Positions 49,761-57,329 of a stretch of 64,000 bases of DNA are shown piece after piece. Below the pieces are notes generated by a model that worked only from the letters and a program-made list of their open reading frames with translations, had not been told where the DNA came from and made no database searches. The DNA comes from Pseudomonas viridiflava. Lineage in GTDB: Bacteria; Pseudomonadota; Gammaproteobacteria; Pseudomonadales; Pseudomonadaceae. Where the stretch lies: NCBI RefSeq assembly GCF_900582195.1, contig NZ_UTHA01000078.1, forward strand, positions 62,001 to 126,000, in the 5' to 3' direction. Position 1 is the stretch's first letter. Each line of letters opens with the position of its first letter. Position numbers and translations under genes: made by a program.

Positions 49761-49991
49761 GCGCAGTTCGCCATGCAAGGCTCCGTCACAGAGCCGCACC
49801 TTTGCTTCGGAACGTGCCTGTGTCGCAGGCCCGCTCTCCCCGCTTCCGGTGTGACAGTCGCTACGTCGCCGTCACCTGACCACTTGCCAGTCGCAGGTGT
49901 TGCTCCGGATTTACAGATTCAGCTCTAAACCCGGGTTATTCGACTATAGCTCAGCTTGTACACACGGCCAGAATTTGTATGACAACTGTCA

Positions 49992-50378
49992 TCAGAAACG
50001 GGTCGGGCGCACCACGGCAGCAGCGCTGCGCGTCGGGTAATGGCCCAGGCTCTGCAAGGTTTCCAGACGGGCGCGGGCGCGGTAGGCGTATTCGCTGTTC
50101 GGGTACGAGGCAATGATGAACTGGTAAGTCTGCGCCGCGTCGACAAACATTTTCTGCCGTTCCAGGCACTGGCCGCGCATCATCGACACTTCCGGCCACA
50201 CATACGGGCGGGCGCGGCTGGCGCGTTCGACCTTGGACAGTTCGAGCATGACTTGCTCGCAGTTGCCGCGGTCATAGGCGCTGTAGGCGTTGTTCAAATG
50301 ATGGTTCATCGACCAACGGGTGCAGCCCGTCACGGCGAGGACGCTGAGGGCAAGGGCGGCAATGGGCAACAATCGCAT
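49992..50378 (-). CDS. Small TPR-like lipoprotein
   Basis: 128 residues. The signal peptide ends in the lipobox LAVTGC, giving Cys19 as the lipidated residue. The mature part holds TPR-like helices (NNAYSAYDRGNCEQVMLELS; AAQTYQFIIASYPNSEYAYR). Residue 20 is Thr, not Asp, which suggests sorting to the outer membrane. Function unknown. Divergent from pyk. Confidence 0.85.
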   Translation of the reverse strand: MRLLPIAALALSVLAVTGCTRWSMNHHLNNAYSAYDRGNCEQVMLELSKVERASRARPYVWPEVSMMRGQCLERQKMFVDAAQTYQFIIASYPNSEYAYRARARLETLQSLGHYPTRSAAAVVRPTRF

Positions 50379-50550
50379 GGGGGTTCTCCTGTCTTGTGCT
50401 CTGTATCGACCCCTGGTCGGAAATCTTCAGGCGCGTTTGTCCCAAAGTTGCCGTGTTCAATAAAGAAACCATTAAGTAGTGCAAACGAACAATGACTACA
50501 CCCTTCGAGCATAGTAGCCTTCGCTAGCGCTTGAACTCAGGAGTCTTTGC

Positions 50551-52002
50551 ATGTCCGTCCGTCGTACCAAAATCGTCGCTACCCTTGGCCCGGCCAGTAA
50601 CTCGCCGGAAGTTCTCGAACAGCTGATTCTGGCTGGTCTGGACGTTGCCCGTCTGAACTTCTCCCACGGCACCCCCGACGAGCACAAGGCTCGCGCGAAG
50701 CTGGTGCGTGACCTCGCTGCCAAGCACGGCCGCTTCGTCGCCCTGCTGGGTGACCTGCAAGGCCCGAAAATCCGTATCGCCAAATTCGCCAACAAGAAGA
50801 TCGAGCTGAAGATCGGTGATCAATTCACCTTCTCCACCAGCCATCCGTTGACCGAAGGCAACCAGCAAGTGGTCGGCATCGACTACCCGGATCTGGTCAA
50901 GGACTGCGGCGTGGGTGACGAGTTGCTGCTCGACGACGGCCGTGTGGTGATGCGTGTCGATACCGCCACCGCCACGGAATTGCACTGCACCGTGACCATC
51001 GGCGGCCCGCTGTCCGACCACAAAGGCATCAACCGTCGCGGTGGCGGCCTGACCGCGCCGGCCCTGACTGAAAAAGACAAGGCCGACATCAAGCTCGCTG
51101 CCGAAATGGAAGTCGACTACCTCGCGGTGTCCTTCCCGCGTGACGCTGCCGACATGGAATACGCCCGTCAACTGCGCGACGAAGCCGGCGGCACTGCCTG
51201 GCTGGTCGCGAAGATCGAACGCGCCGAAGCCGTAGCCGACGACGAAACCCTCGACGGCCTGATCAAGGCCTCCGACGCGGTGATGGTTGCCCGTGGTGAC
51301 CTCGGTGTGGAAATCGGCGACGCCGAGCTGGTAGGCATTCAGAAGAAAATCATTCTGCACGCACGCCGTCACAACAAGGCCGTGATCGTCGCGACCCAGA
51401 TGATGGAGTCGATGATCCAGAACCCGATGCCGACCCGCGCCGAAGTGTCCGACGTGGCCAACGCCGTGCTCGACTACACCGACGCCGTGATGCTCTCGGC
51501 CGAATCCGCCGCTGGTCAGTACCCGCTGGAAGCCGTGCAGGCGATGGCGCGCATCTGCGTCGGCGCTGAAAAGCATCCGACCGGCAAAACCTCCAGCCAT
51601 CGTATCGGCAAGGAATTCACCCGCTGCGACGAAAGCATCGCGCTGGCGACCATGTACACCGCCAACCACTTCCCGGGTGTGAAAGCGATCATCGCCCTGA
51701 CTGAAAGCGGCTTCACCCCGCTGATCATGTCGCGTATCCGCTCCTCGGTGCCGATCTACGCGTTCACCCCGCATCGCGAAGCCCAGGCCCGCGCGGCGAT
51801 GTTCCGTGGCGTGTACACCATTCCGTTCGACCCGGCCTCACTGGAACCGCACGAAGTCAGCCAGAAAGCCATCGATGAACTGACCAAGCGCGGCGTTGTG
51901 GAAAAAGGCGACTGGGTCATTCTGACCAAGGGCGACAGCTACCACACCACCGGCGGCACCAACGGCATGAAGATCCTGCACGTGGGCGACCCGCAGGTCT
52001 GA
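50551..52002 (+). CDS. pyk: Pyruvate kinase
   Basis: 483 residues. N-terminal KIVATLGPAS and VARLNFSHG, the active-site segment AWLVAKIERAEAV with the catalytic lysine, MVARGDLGVEI, and ATQMMESM are all present, with the C-terminal allosteric domain complete. It converts phosphoenolpyruvate and ADP to pyruvate and ATP. CAGGAG precedes the ATG, and a strong terminator follows. Pseudomonas usually has two isozymes; which one this is was judged from neighbourhood only (PykA-like position). Confidence 0.96.
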   Translation: MSVRRTKIVATLGPASNSPEVLEQLILAGLDVARLNFSHGTPDEHKARAKLVRDLAAKHGRFVALLGDLQGPKIRIAKFANKKIELKIGDQFTFSTSHPLTEGNQQVVGIDYPDLVKDCGVGDELLLDDGRVVMRVDTATATELHCTVTIGGPLSDHKGINRRGGGLTAPALTEKDKADIKLAAEMEVDYLAVSFPRDAADMEYARQLRDEAGGTAWLVAKIERAEAVADDETLDGLIKASDAVMVARGDLGVEIGDAELVGIQKKIILHARRHNKAVIVATQMMESMIQNPMPTRAEVSDVANAVLDYTDAVMLSAESAAGQYPLEAVQAMARICVGAEKHPTGKTSSHRIGKEFTRCDESIALATMYTANHFPGVKAIIALTESGFTPLIMSRIRSSVPIYAFTPHREAQARAAMFRGVYTIPFDPASLEPHEVSQKAIDELTKRGVVEKGDWVILTKGDSYHTTGGTNGMKILHVGDPQV

Positions 52003-52023
52003 GTGACCGGTTGCTGAAAAACC

Positions 52024-52055
52024 AAAGCCCCGGCATGTGAGTGCCGGGGCTTTTT
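52024..52055 (+). terminator. Rho-independent terminator of pyk
   Basis: AAAGCCCCGGCA-TGTGAG-TGCCGGGGCTTTTT, starting about 20 bases after the stop codon. Confidence 0.93.
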
Positions 52056-52091
52056 GTTGTCTGCTCTGGAAGATGTATCGACTGATCTGTC

Positions 52092-52160
52092 CTCTTCGCG
52101 AGCAAGCTCGCTCCCACAGGGAACGCATTCCGATGTGGGAGCGAGCTTGCTCGCGAAGAG
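52092..52160. repeat. REP pair in inverted orientation (REPIN-like), short spacer
   Basis: CTCTTCGCGAGCAAGCTCGC and its inverted copy GAGCGAGCTTGCTCGCGAAG enclose only about 15 bases, the shortest spacing of the five pairs in the window. It lies between the convergent pyk and enoyl-CoA hydratase genes. Confidence 0.9.
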
Positions 52161-52181
52161 GCCGCAACAGTCAGCGAAGAT

Positions 52182-52931
52182 TCAATGCCGCTTGATGAAT
52201 CCGGTCAACGCCGCCAACGCTTCCGGAGAACGCAGCCTCTGAGTAAACAGAACGCCCTCCTCCTCGATCACCTTACGAATCAACTCGCGATCCGGCGCCT
52301 TCATCAACTGCTTGCTGATACGCACCGCATCTGCCGGCAGTTCGTCAAAGCGCAGCGCCACTTCCCGCGCCTTGCTCAACGCCGCAGCGCCGCTGCCCAG
52401 TGCTTCGGTCGCAATCCCCCATTGCGCAGCCTGTTCACCGCTGAAGCTTTCGCCCAGTAACAACAACTCCGCTGCTTTGGCCTGTCCAAGCAAACGCGGC
52501 AGGATCAGGCTGGAGCCGAACTCCGGGCACAACCCCAGATTGACGAAAGGCATGCGCAACCGCGCATCGCGGCTGACGTAAACCAGATCACAATGCAGCA
52601 ACAGTGTGGTGCCGATGCCCACCGCCGCGCCGGCTACAGCGGCAATCACCGGTTTGCGGCACTCAAGCAGATTGAGCATGAAGTGAAACACCGGGCTGTC
52701 GAGGTCGCTCGGCGGTTGCTGGATGAAGTCGGCGATGTCGTTGCCGGCGGTGAAGCACTCGGCGCTGCCGGTGATCAGCACGGCGTTGATTTCAGGGTCG
52801 CCATCGGCCTGCTTCAGCGCCTCGGCGAGACGGCTGTACATGGCCCGGGTCAGGGCGTTTTTCTTGTCGGGACGGTTGAGGCGCAGGGTCAGCAAACCGC
52901 GTTCGCGTTCCAGCAGGATGGCATCAGTCAT
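52182..52931 (-). CDS. Enoyl-CoA hydratase/isomerase family protein
   Basis: 249 residues of the crotonase fold. The oxyanion-hole segments are AECFTAGNDIADF and VAGAAVGIGTTLLLHCDLVY; NLGLCPEFGSSLILPRL carries a glutamate in the region used for catalysis by hydratases/isomerases. The substrate cannot be assigned. It follows the ferredoxin-reductase gene in the same direction with a gap of about 28 bases, so the two are probably co-transcribed. Confidence 0.9.
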   Translation of the reverse strand: MTDAILLERERGLLTLRLNRPDKKNALTRAMYSRLAEALKQADGDPEINAVLITGSAECFTAGNDIADFIQQPPSDLDSPVFHFMLNLLECRKPVIAAVAGAAVGIGTTLLLHCDLVYVSRDARLRMPFVNLGLCPEFGSSLILPRLLGQAKAAELLLLGESFSGEQAAQWGIATEALGSGAAALSKAREVALRFDELPADAVRISKQLMKAPDRELIRKVIEEEGVLFTQRLRSPEALAALTGFIKRH

Positions 52932-52959
52932 GGCGTGTCTCGCGTCTGAAATTCAGCGC

Positions 52960-53895
52960 TCAACCACGGCTCAAAAATACGTCGGCCAGCAGTTGATTGC
53001 GCGGCAATCCAGCCAGATACAGACGCCGGGCGAAGGCGTCGACGCTGGCCGTCGAGCCGCAGACTAAGGCCAGGGTTTGCCGGGAAACAAGGCGCAGTTG
53101 CGCCAAAGCGGCGGCTGACTCGGCCGCTGTCCACAGCTCGACGCTAAGGTTTTCCCGCTGTGCGGCCAGCGCTGCCAAGGGTTTGGCCAGATAGTGCTGC
53201 TCGGCATCATGAGCCACGTGAATGACACGAATGGCCCCTTGGTGATCCTGGCGCAAGGCTTCACGCAGCACGCCGAACAGCGGGCCCAGACCGGTGCCGG
53301 CGGCCAGCAGCCAGAGCGGCCGGCTGTGCCAGTCATGGTCGTAATGCAAGGCGCCGCCACGCAGTTCGCCGAGGCGGATCTGATCGCCGATCTGCAATTT
53401 TCGCGCGGCGTCACTGAATTCACCGGGCTGGCGGCAATCGAGATGGAATTCGAGAAAGCGGTCTTCTTGCGGCAGGCTCGCCAGCGAATACGGCCGCGCG
53501 ATGTGTTCGATCCACAACACCAGGTGTTGCCCGGCGCTGTAGCGCAGCGGCCGTTGCGGGATCAGACGCAAGCGCAGGACGCTATCGCTAAGCCAGTCCA
53601 GTGCCTCGACCACTGCCGGGCGACCGTCGGTGATCGGGTCGAACGTATGCACCTGCAAGTCTTCGACGACCTGACACTGACACGCCAGGCGCCAGCCCTC
53701 CTGACGCTGCTCGGCGCTCAAGGCGTCCGGCCGATTGTCAGCGGGCAAGCCTTGCACGCATTGCACCAGGCAGGCATGGCAACTGCCGGCGCGGCAACTG
53801 TAAGGCACCGCGACGCCATGCTGATTGAGGGCATCGAGCAGATTGCTGGCCGGGGCCACCGACCACTTTTGCTCACCGACGCGTAGTTCAGGCAT
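52960..53895 (-). CDS. [2Fe-2S] ferredoxin-type oxidoreductase (FAD/NAD)
   Basis: 311 residues. The N-terminal plant-type ferredoxin domain has its cluster cysteines in CRAGSCHAC and LACQC; then an FAD domain (ARPYSLASLPQ) and an NAD(P)H domain (LLAAGTGLGPLFGVL). It resembles the reductase components of ring-hydroxylating or flavin-reducing systems; no oxygenase gene is beside it, so the partner is unknown. The ATG at 53895 overlaps the upstream diguanylate cyclase gene by 8 bases and is preferred to distant upstream codons. Confidence 0.88.
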   Translation of the reverse strand: MPELRVGEQKWSVAPASNLLDALNQHGVAVPYSCRAGSCHACLVQCVQGLPADNRPDALSAEQRQEGWRLACQCQVVEDLQVHTFDPITDGRPAVVEALDWLSDSVLRLRLIPQRPLRYSAGQHLVLWIEHIARPYSLASLPQEDRFLEFHLDCRQPGEFSDAARKLQIGDQIRLGELRGGALHYDHDWHSRPLWLLAAGTGLGPLFGVLREALRQDHQGAIRVIHVAHDAEQHYLAKPLAALAAQRENLSVELWTAAESAAALAQLRLVSRQTLALVCGSTASVDAFARRLYLAGLPRNQLLADVFLSRG

Positions 53896-55006
53896 CAACG
53901 TTCTCCCACGCGGCCGCGCAACGATTGCGCCCGTCGCGCTTGGCTCGATACAACGCCTGATCGGCGCGCTGCAAGGCGTCATCCAGATCATCGCCCAACG
54001 CCAACAGCGTCATGCCGGCCGACAGGCTGAGGTTGCGCACATTCAGGCCGACCAGTTCAACATCGGTGAAGGCGATACGCAGGCGCTCGCAGCACGCGGT
54101 CAGCCGTTCGGCGTCGCAATCGGGCAACAGCACGACGAATTCCTCACCACCATAACGCGCCAGCACATCGCCGTCGCGCAGACACGCCTGAGCGACGCCA
54201 GCGAAGGCCTGCAACACCTGATCGCCCGCGGCATGACCGTGCAGATCGTTGATACGCTTGAAGTGGTCGAGGTCGATCAGCGCCAGGCCGTGCACGATAT
54301 CGTCGTCCATCGCGTTCAGCTCACGGGAGGCCAGACGCAGAAAATGCCGACGATTGAACAGCCCGGTCAATTCATCGGTGGCGACCAGATCTTCGAGCTG
54401 CCGCATCATCCCGCGCAGGGTGTCCTGATGCGCCTGCAAGGCAAACCGGCGCTGGCGCTGGCGTTGTCGCGAAACCTGTACGAAGCGTGCATAGAGCACC
54501 AGCCACGCCAGCACCATCGCCAGAATGCACACCTGCAATGCCGCGAGCGCCGGCTCGCGCAAGCGGAACTGGTAGCCGTCCCACAGCGTGATCGCACAGA
54601 AACTGAAGAACACCAGCAGCGCGCAACGAATAAACGCCCGTCGACTGAGGTGGAACAGGCCGAACAGCAGGATCAGCACATAGAACACCAGAAAGGCGCC
54701 GCGCGCCTCATCCAGATGGGCGATGAGCCAGGTCTGCCAGCCGAGTCCGATCAAGACCTGCGCCTCGGTCAGACTGGGATCGGCAAAGCGCAGGTTACGC
54801 CCGCTCCAGAACAGCGCGAACAGCACCGACTGGCTGATCACCACCAATGCACTGCCGACGGCCACAGAAGTCAGGGACTGCTCGTAATGCCCCGTGAAAA
54901 AAGCCAGCCACAGCAGCAGCAAAGCCAATCCATAGGTGGCCGCAGCGAGGGCAAAGCGTTTGAGCAAAAGACGTTGAATGGCGTTATGGGTCAATCGTTG
55001 ACTCAC
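53888..55006 (-). CDS. Membrane diguanylate cyclase (GGEEF)
   Basis: 372 residues. About six hydrophobic segments fill the first 190 residues; the C-terminal GGDEF domain has RLTHDELTGLFNRRHF-like sequence (VATDELTGLFNRRHF) and the active site RYGGEEF. The inhibitory I-site RxxD (RDGD) lies five residues before GGEEF. It makes cyclic di-GMP at the inner membrane. In P. aeruginosa the SadC gene is at this position between a reductase and fumarase as I recall; this protein is shorter, so orthology is not claimed. Confidence 0.9.
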   Translation of the reverse strand: MSQRLTHNAIQRLLLKRFALAAATYGLALLLLWLAFFTGHYEQSLTSVAVGSALVVISQSVLFALFWSGRNLRFADPSLTEAQVLIGLGWQTWLIAHLDEARGAFLVFYVLILLFGLFHLSRRAFIRCALLVFFSFCAITLWDGYQFRLREPALAALQVCILAMVLAWLVLYARFVQVSRQRQRQRRFALQAHQDTLRGMMRQLEDLVATDELTGLFNRRHFLRLASRELNAMDDDIVHGLALIDLDHFKRINDLHGHAAGDQVLQAFAGVAQACLRDGDVLARYGGEEFVVLLPDCDAERLTACCERLRIAFTDVELVGLNVRNLSLSAGMTLLALGDDLDDALQRADQALYRAKRDGRNRCAAAWENVDA

Positions 55007-55616
55007 CGTGCGATAAGAGGCTGACCGAGTGTCCTACTCTACAGACCGGCTGCCACTTTAGAGGCGTAGTCGATAAATGACCACCGATTTTCGGGCTCGA
55101 AATTTGACGTCAAAAGTGTGGCCTGCGTATACCGCCAAAAGCCCCTCACCCTAGCCCTCTCCCAGAGGGAGAGGGGACTGACCGAGTCGGTTGTTGGCGA
55201 TACGCCGACCTGGAATACCGAGCCGAACTCAGGTTTGAACAACATGAACATCGCCCCCCTTTCCTCAGTCGAACCCAGATCTGAACAGCATGCACATCGA
55301 CCCCTTTCCTGAGTCGAGCTCAGGTTTGAACAGCATCAAGATCGGCTCCCTTTCCCCCTCGCCCCCCTGGGGGAGAGGGCTGGGGTGAGGGGGTAAATCT
55401 TGACGTGCAAACCCGCTGTCCGATATTCGCCCACCCATGCGACCAACGAATGACTGCCGGCGCGTGTACGCCCCATCGAGGCGCGGTATACTGCCGCGCC
55501 TTTTTAGCGTCGCGCCAGCAGCCCCGGCGTGCCTTGAAAGGTGCTTGCGACCGACCGATGCACCCAAGCCGCAGGCACCTTATTGAATGTTCCCGTCTTT
55601 TAGAGGAGCGCGACTC
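55007..55616. other. Intergenic region carrying the expanded inverted-repeat element
   Basis: 610 bases between divergent diguanylate cyclase and fumarase genes. Bases 55141-55396 are the repeat element; the right part (55400-55616) should hold the fumarase promoter. No gene is supported. Confidence 0.5.
55141..55396. repeat. G/C-rich inverted-repeat element, copy 2 (expanded by tandem repeats)
   Basis: Begins GCCCCTCACCCTAGCCCTCT and ends TGGGGTGAGGGGGTA: the same element as 20860-21024 in the opposite orientation. The interior carries about three copies of a 45-46 bp unit beginning GAACAnCATnAnATCG (around 55238, 55283 and 55329), which accounts for its extra ~90 bases. Confidence 0.8.
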
Positions 55617-57140
55617 ATGACCGTGATCAAGCAAGACGACCTGATTCAGAGCGTTGCCGACGCCCTGCAGTTCATTTCCTATTACCACCCCGTGGATTTC
55701 ATCCAGGCGATGCACGAAGCCTACCTGCGCGAAGAATCGCCAGCGGCCCGTGACTCGATGGCGCAGATCCTGATCAACTCGCGCATGTGCGCCACCGGCC
55801 ACCGCCCGATCTGCCAGGACACCGGTATCGTTACCGTGTTCGTGCGCGTCGGCATGGACGTGCGTTGGGATGGCGCCACCATGGGCCTGGACGACATGAT
55901 CAACGAAGGCGTGCGTCGCGCCTACAACCTGCCGGAAAACGTCCTGCGTGCTTCGATCCTCGCCGACCCGGCGGGCGCTCGGAAAAACACCAAGGACAAC
56001 ACCCCGGCCGTGATTCACTACTCCATTGTCCCGGGCAACACCGTGGAAGTGGACGTGGCGGCCAAGGGCGGCGGTTCCGAGAACAAGTCGAAAATGGCCA
56101 TGCTCAACCCGTCCGACTCGATCGTTGACTGGGTATTGAAGACCGTTCCGACCATGGGCGCCGGCTGGTGCCCACCGGGCATGCTCGGCATCGGCATCGG
56201 CGGCACCGCCGAGAAAGCCGCAGTGATGGCCAAGGAAGTGTTGATGGAATCCATCGACATCCACGAACTGAAGGCCCGTGGCCCACAGAACCGCATCGAA
56301 GAAATGCGTCTGGAGTTGTTCGAGAAGGTTAACCAGTTGGGCATCGGCGCCCAGGGCCTCGGTGGCCTGACCACCGTGCTTGACGTGAAGATCATGGACT
56401 ACCCGACCCACGCCGCCTCGCTGCCGGTGTGCATGATCCCGAACTGCGCCGCCACCCGTCACGCACACTTCGTGCTCGATGGTTCCGGCCCGGCCTCGCT
56501 GGAAGCGCCACCGCTGGACGCCTACCCGGAAATCGTCTGGGAAGCCGGCCCGTCGGCGCGTCGCGTCAACCTCGATACCCTGACCCCGGAAGACGTGCAG
56601 AGCTGGAAGCCGGGCGAAACCGTTCTGCTCAACGGCAAAATGCTCACCGGTCGCGACGCGGCGCACAAGCGCATGGTCGAGATGCTCAACAAGGGTGAAA
56701 CCCTGCCGGTAGACCTCAAGGGTCGTTTCATCTACTACGTTGGCCCGGTTGATCCGGTCGGTGACGAAGTGGTTGGCCCGGCTGGCCCGACCACCGCAAC
56801 GCGGATGGACAAGTTCACCCGGCAGATCCTCGAGCAGACCGGCCTGTTGGGCATGATCGGCAAATCCGAGCGCGGCCCGACCGCGATCGAAGCGATCAAG
56901 GACAACAAAGCCGTGTACCTGATGGCCGTCGGCGGCGCTGCTTATCTGGTGGCTCAGGCAATCAAGAAGTCGCAAGTGCTGGCCTTTGCCGAGCTGGGCA
57001 TGGAAGCGATCTACGAGTTCGAGGTCAAGGACATGCCGGTCACCGTTGCGGTGGACAGCAAAGGTGAGTCGGTGCACATCACCGGTCCTGCGATCTGGCA
57101 ACAGAAGATCAGCGAAAGCCTGGCGGTCGAAGTGCAGTAA
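55617..57140 (+). CDS. Class I fumarate hydratase (4Fe-4S, FumA/B type)
   Basis: 507 residues. RMCATGHRPICQDTGIVTVF and GAGWCPPGMLGIGIGGTAEK contain cysteines of the kind that ligate the iron-sulfur cluster; PTTATRMDKFT and GKSERGPTAIEAI follow in the C-terminal domain. It interconverts fumarate and malate and is oxygen-labile, unlike FumC. The ATG at 55617 has AGAGGAG upstream; an earlier in-frame ATG at 55587 overlaps that site. Monocistronic with a terminator. Confidence 0.95.
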   Translation: MTVIKQDDLIQSVADALQFISYYHPVDFIQAMHEAYLREESPAARDSMAQILINSRMCATGHRPICQDTGIVTVFVRVGMDVRWDGATMGLDDMINEGVRRAYNLPENVLRASILADPAGARKNTKDNTPAVIHYSIVPGNTVEVDVAAKGGGSENKSKMAMLNPSDSIVDWVLKTVPTMGAGWCPPGMLGIGIGGTAEKAAVMAKEVLMESIDIHELKARGPQNRIEEMRLELFEKVNQLGIGAQGLGGLTTVLDVKIMDYPTHAASLPVCMIPNCAATRHAHFVLDGSGPASLEAPPLDAYPEIVWEAGPSARRVNLDTLTPEDVQSWKPGETVLLNGKMLTGRDAAHKRMVEMLNKGETLPVDLKGRFIYYVGPVDPVGDEVVGPAGPTTATRMDKFTRQILEQTGLLGMIGKSERGPTAIEAIKDNKAVYLMAVGGAAYLVAQAIKKSQVLAFAELGMEAIYEFEVKDMPVTVAVDSKGESVHITGPAIWQQKISESLAVEVQ

Positions 57141-57156
57141 GCCCTTCGCCCCCTGA

Positions 57157-57196
57157 AAACGGCCGGCTCATCCGCAACGATGACCCGGCCGTTTTT
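57157..57196 (+). terminator. Rho-independent terminator of the fumarase gene
   Basis: AAAACGGCCGG and CCGGCCGTTTTT flank a loop of about 17 bases, starting some 17 bases after the stop codon. It insulates the fumarase gene from the Tc unit that follows. Confidence 0.85.
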
Positions 57197-57254
57197 GCAT
57201 GTGCAAACCGATCGCGATAAAAAAGCTGCCAATGCATACAAAATGATCTTGCGC

Positions 57255-57274
57255 ACCTGTCAGATCTGACAGGT
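57255..57274 (+). promoter_or_regulatory. Perfect 20-bp lux/las-box-like palindrome upstream of tcB
   Basis: ACCTGTCAGATCTGACAGGT is identical to its own reverse complement and fits CT-N12-AG. Centre 65 bases before the ATG at 57330. About 19 bases downstream lies GCTAGC, a possible part of a -10. It differs at only a few positions from LasR/LuxR target sites as I remember them. Confidence 0.75.
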
Positions 57275-57329
57275 TCATTTCAACGCCGTTCTTGCTAGCG
57301 TCAAGCCATTCACGCCCACCCCGTGCGCA

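Noticed and set aside
49979..49990. TGACAACTGTCA dyad near the TPR lipoprotein stop
   Set aside because: The half-sites are arranged outward (TGACA-N2-TGTCA) rather than CTGTCA-N-TGACAG, and it lies downstream of a gene, so it is not counted among the Tc operators.
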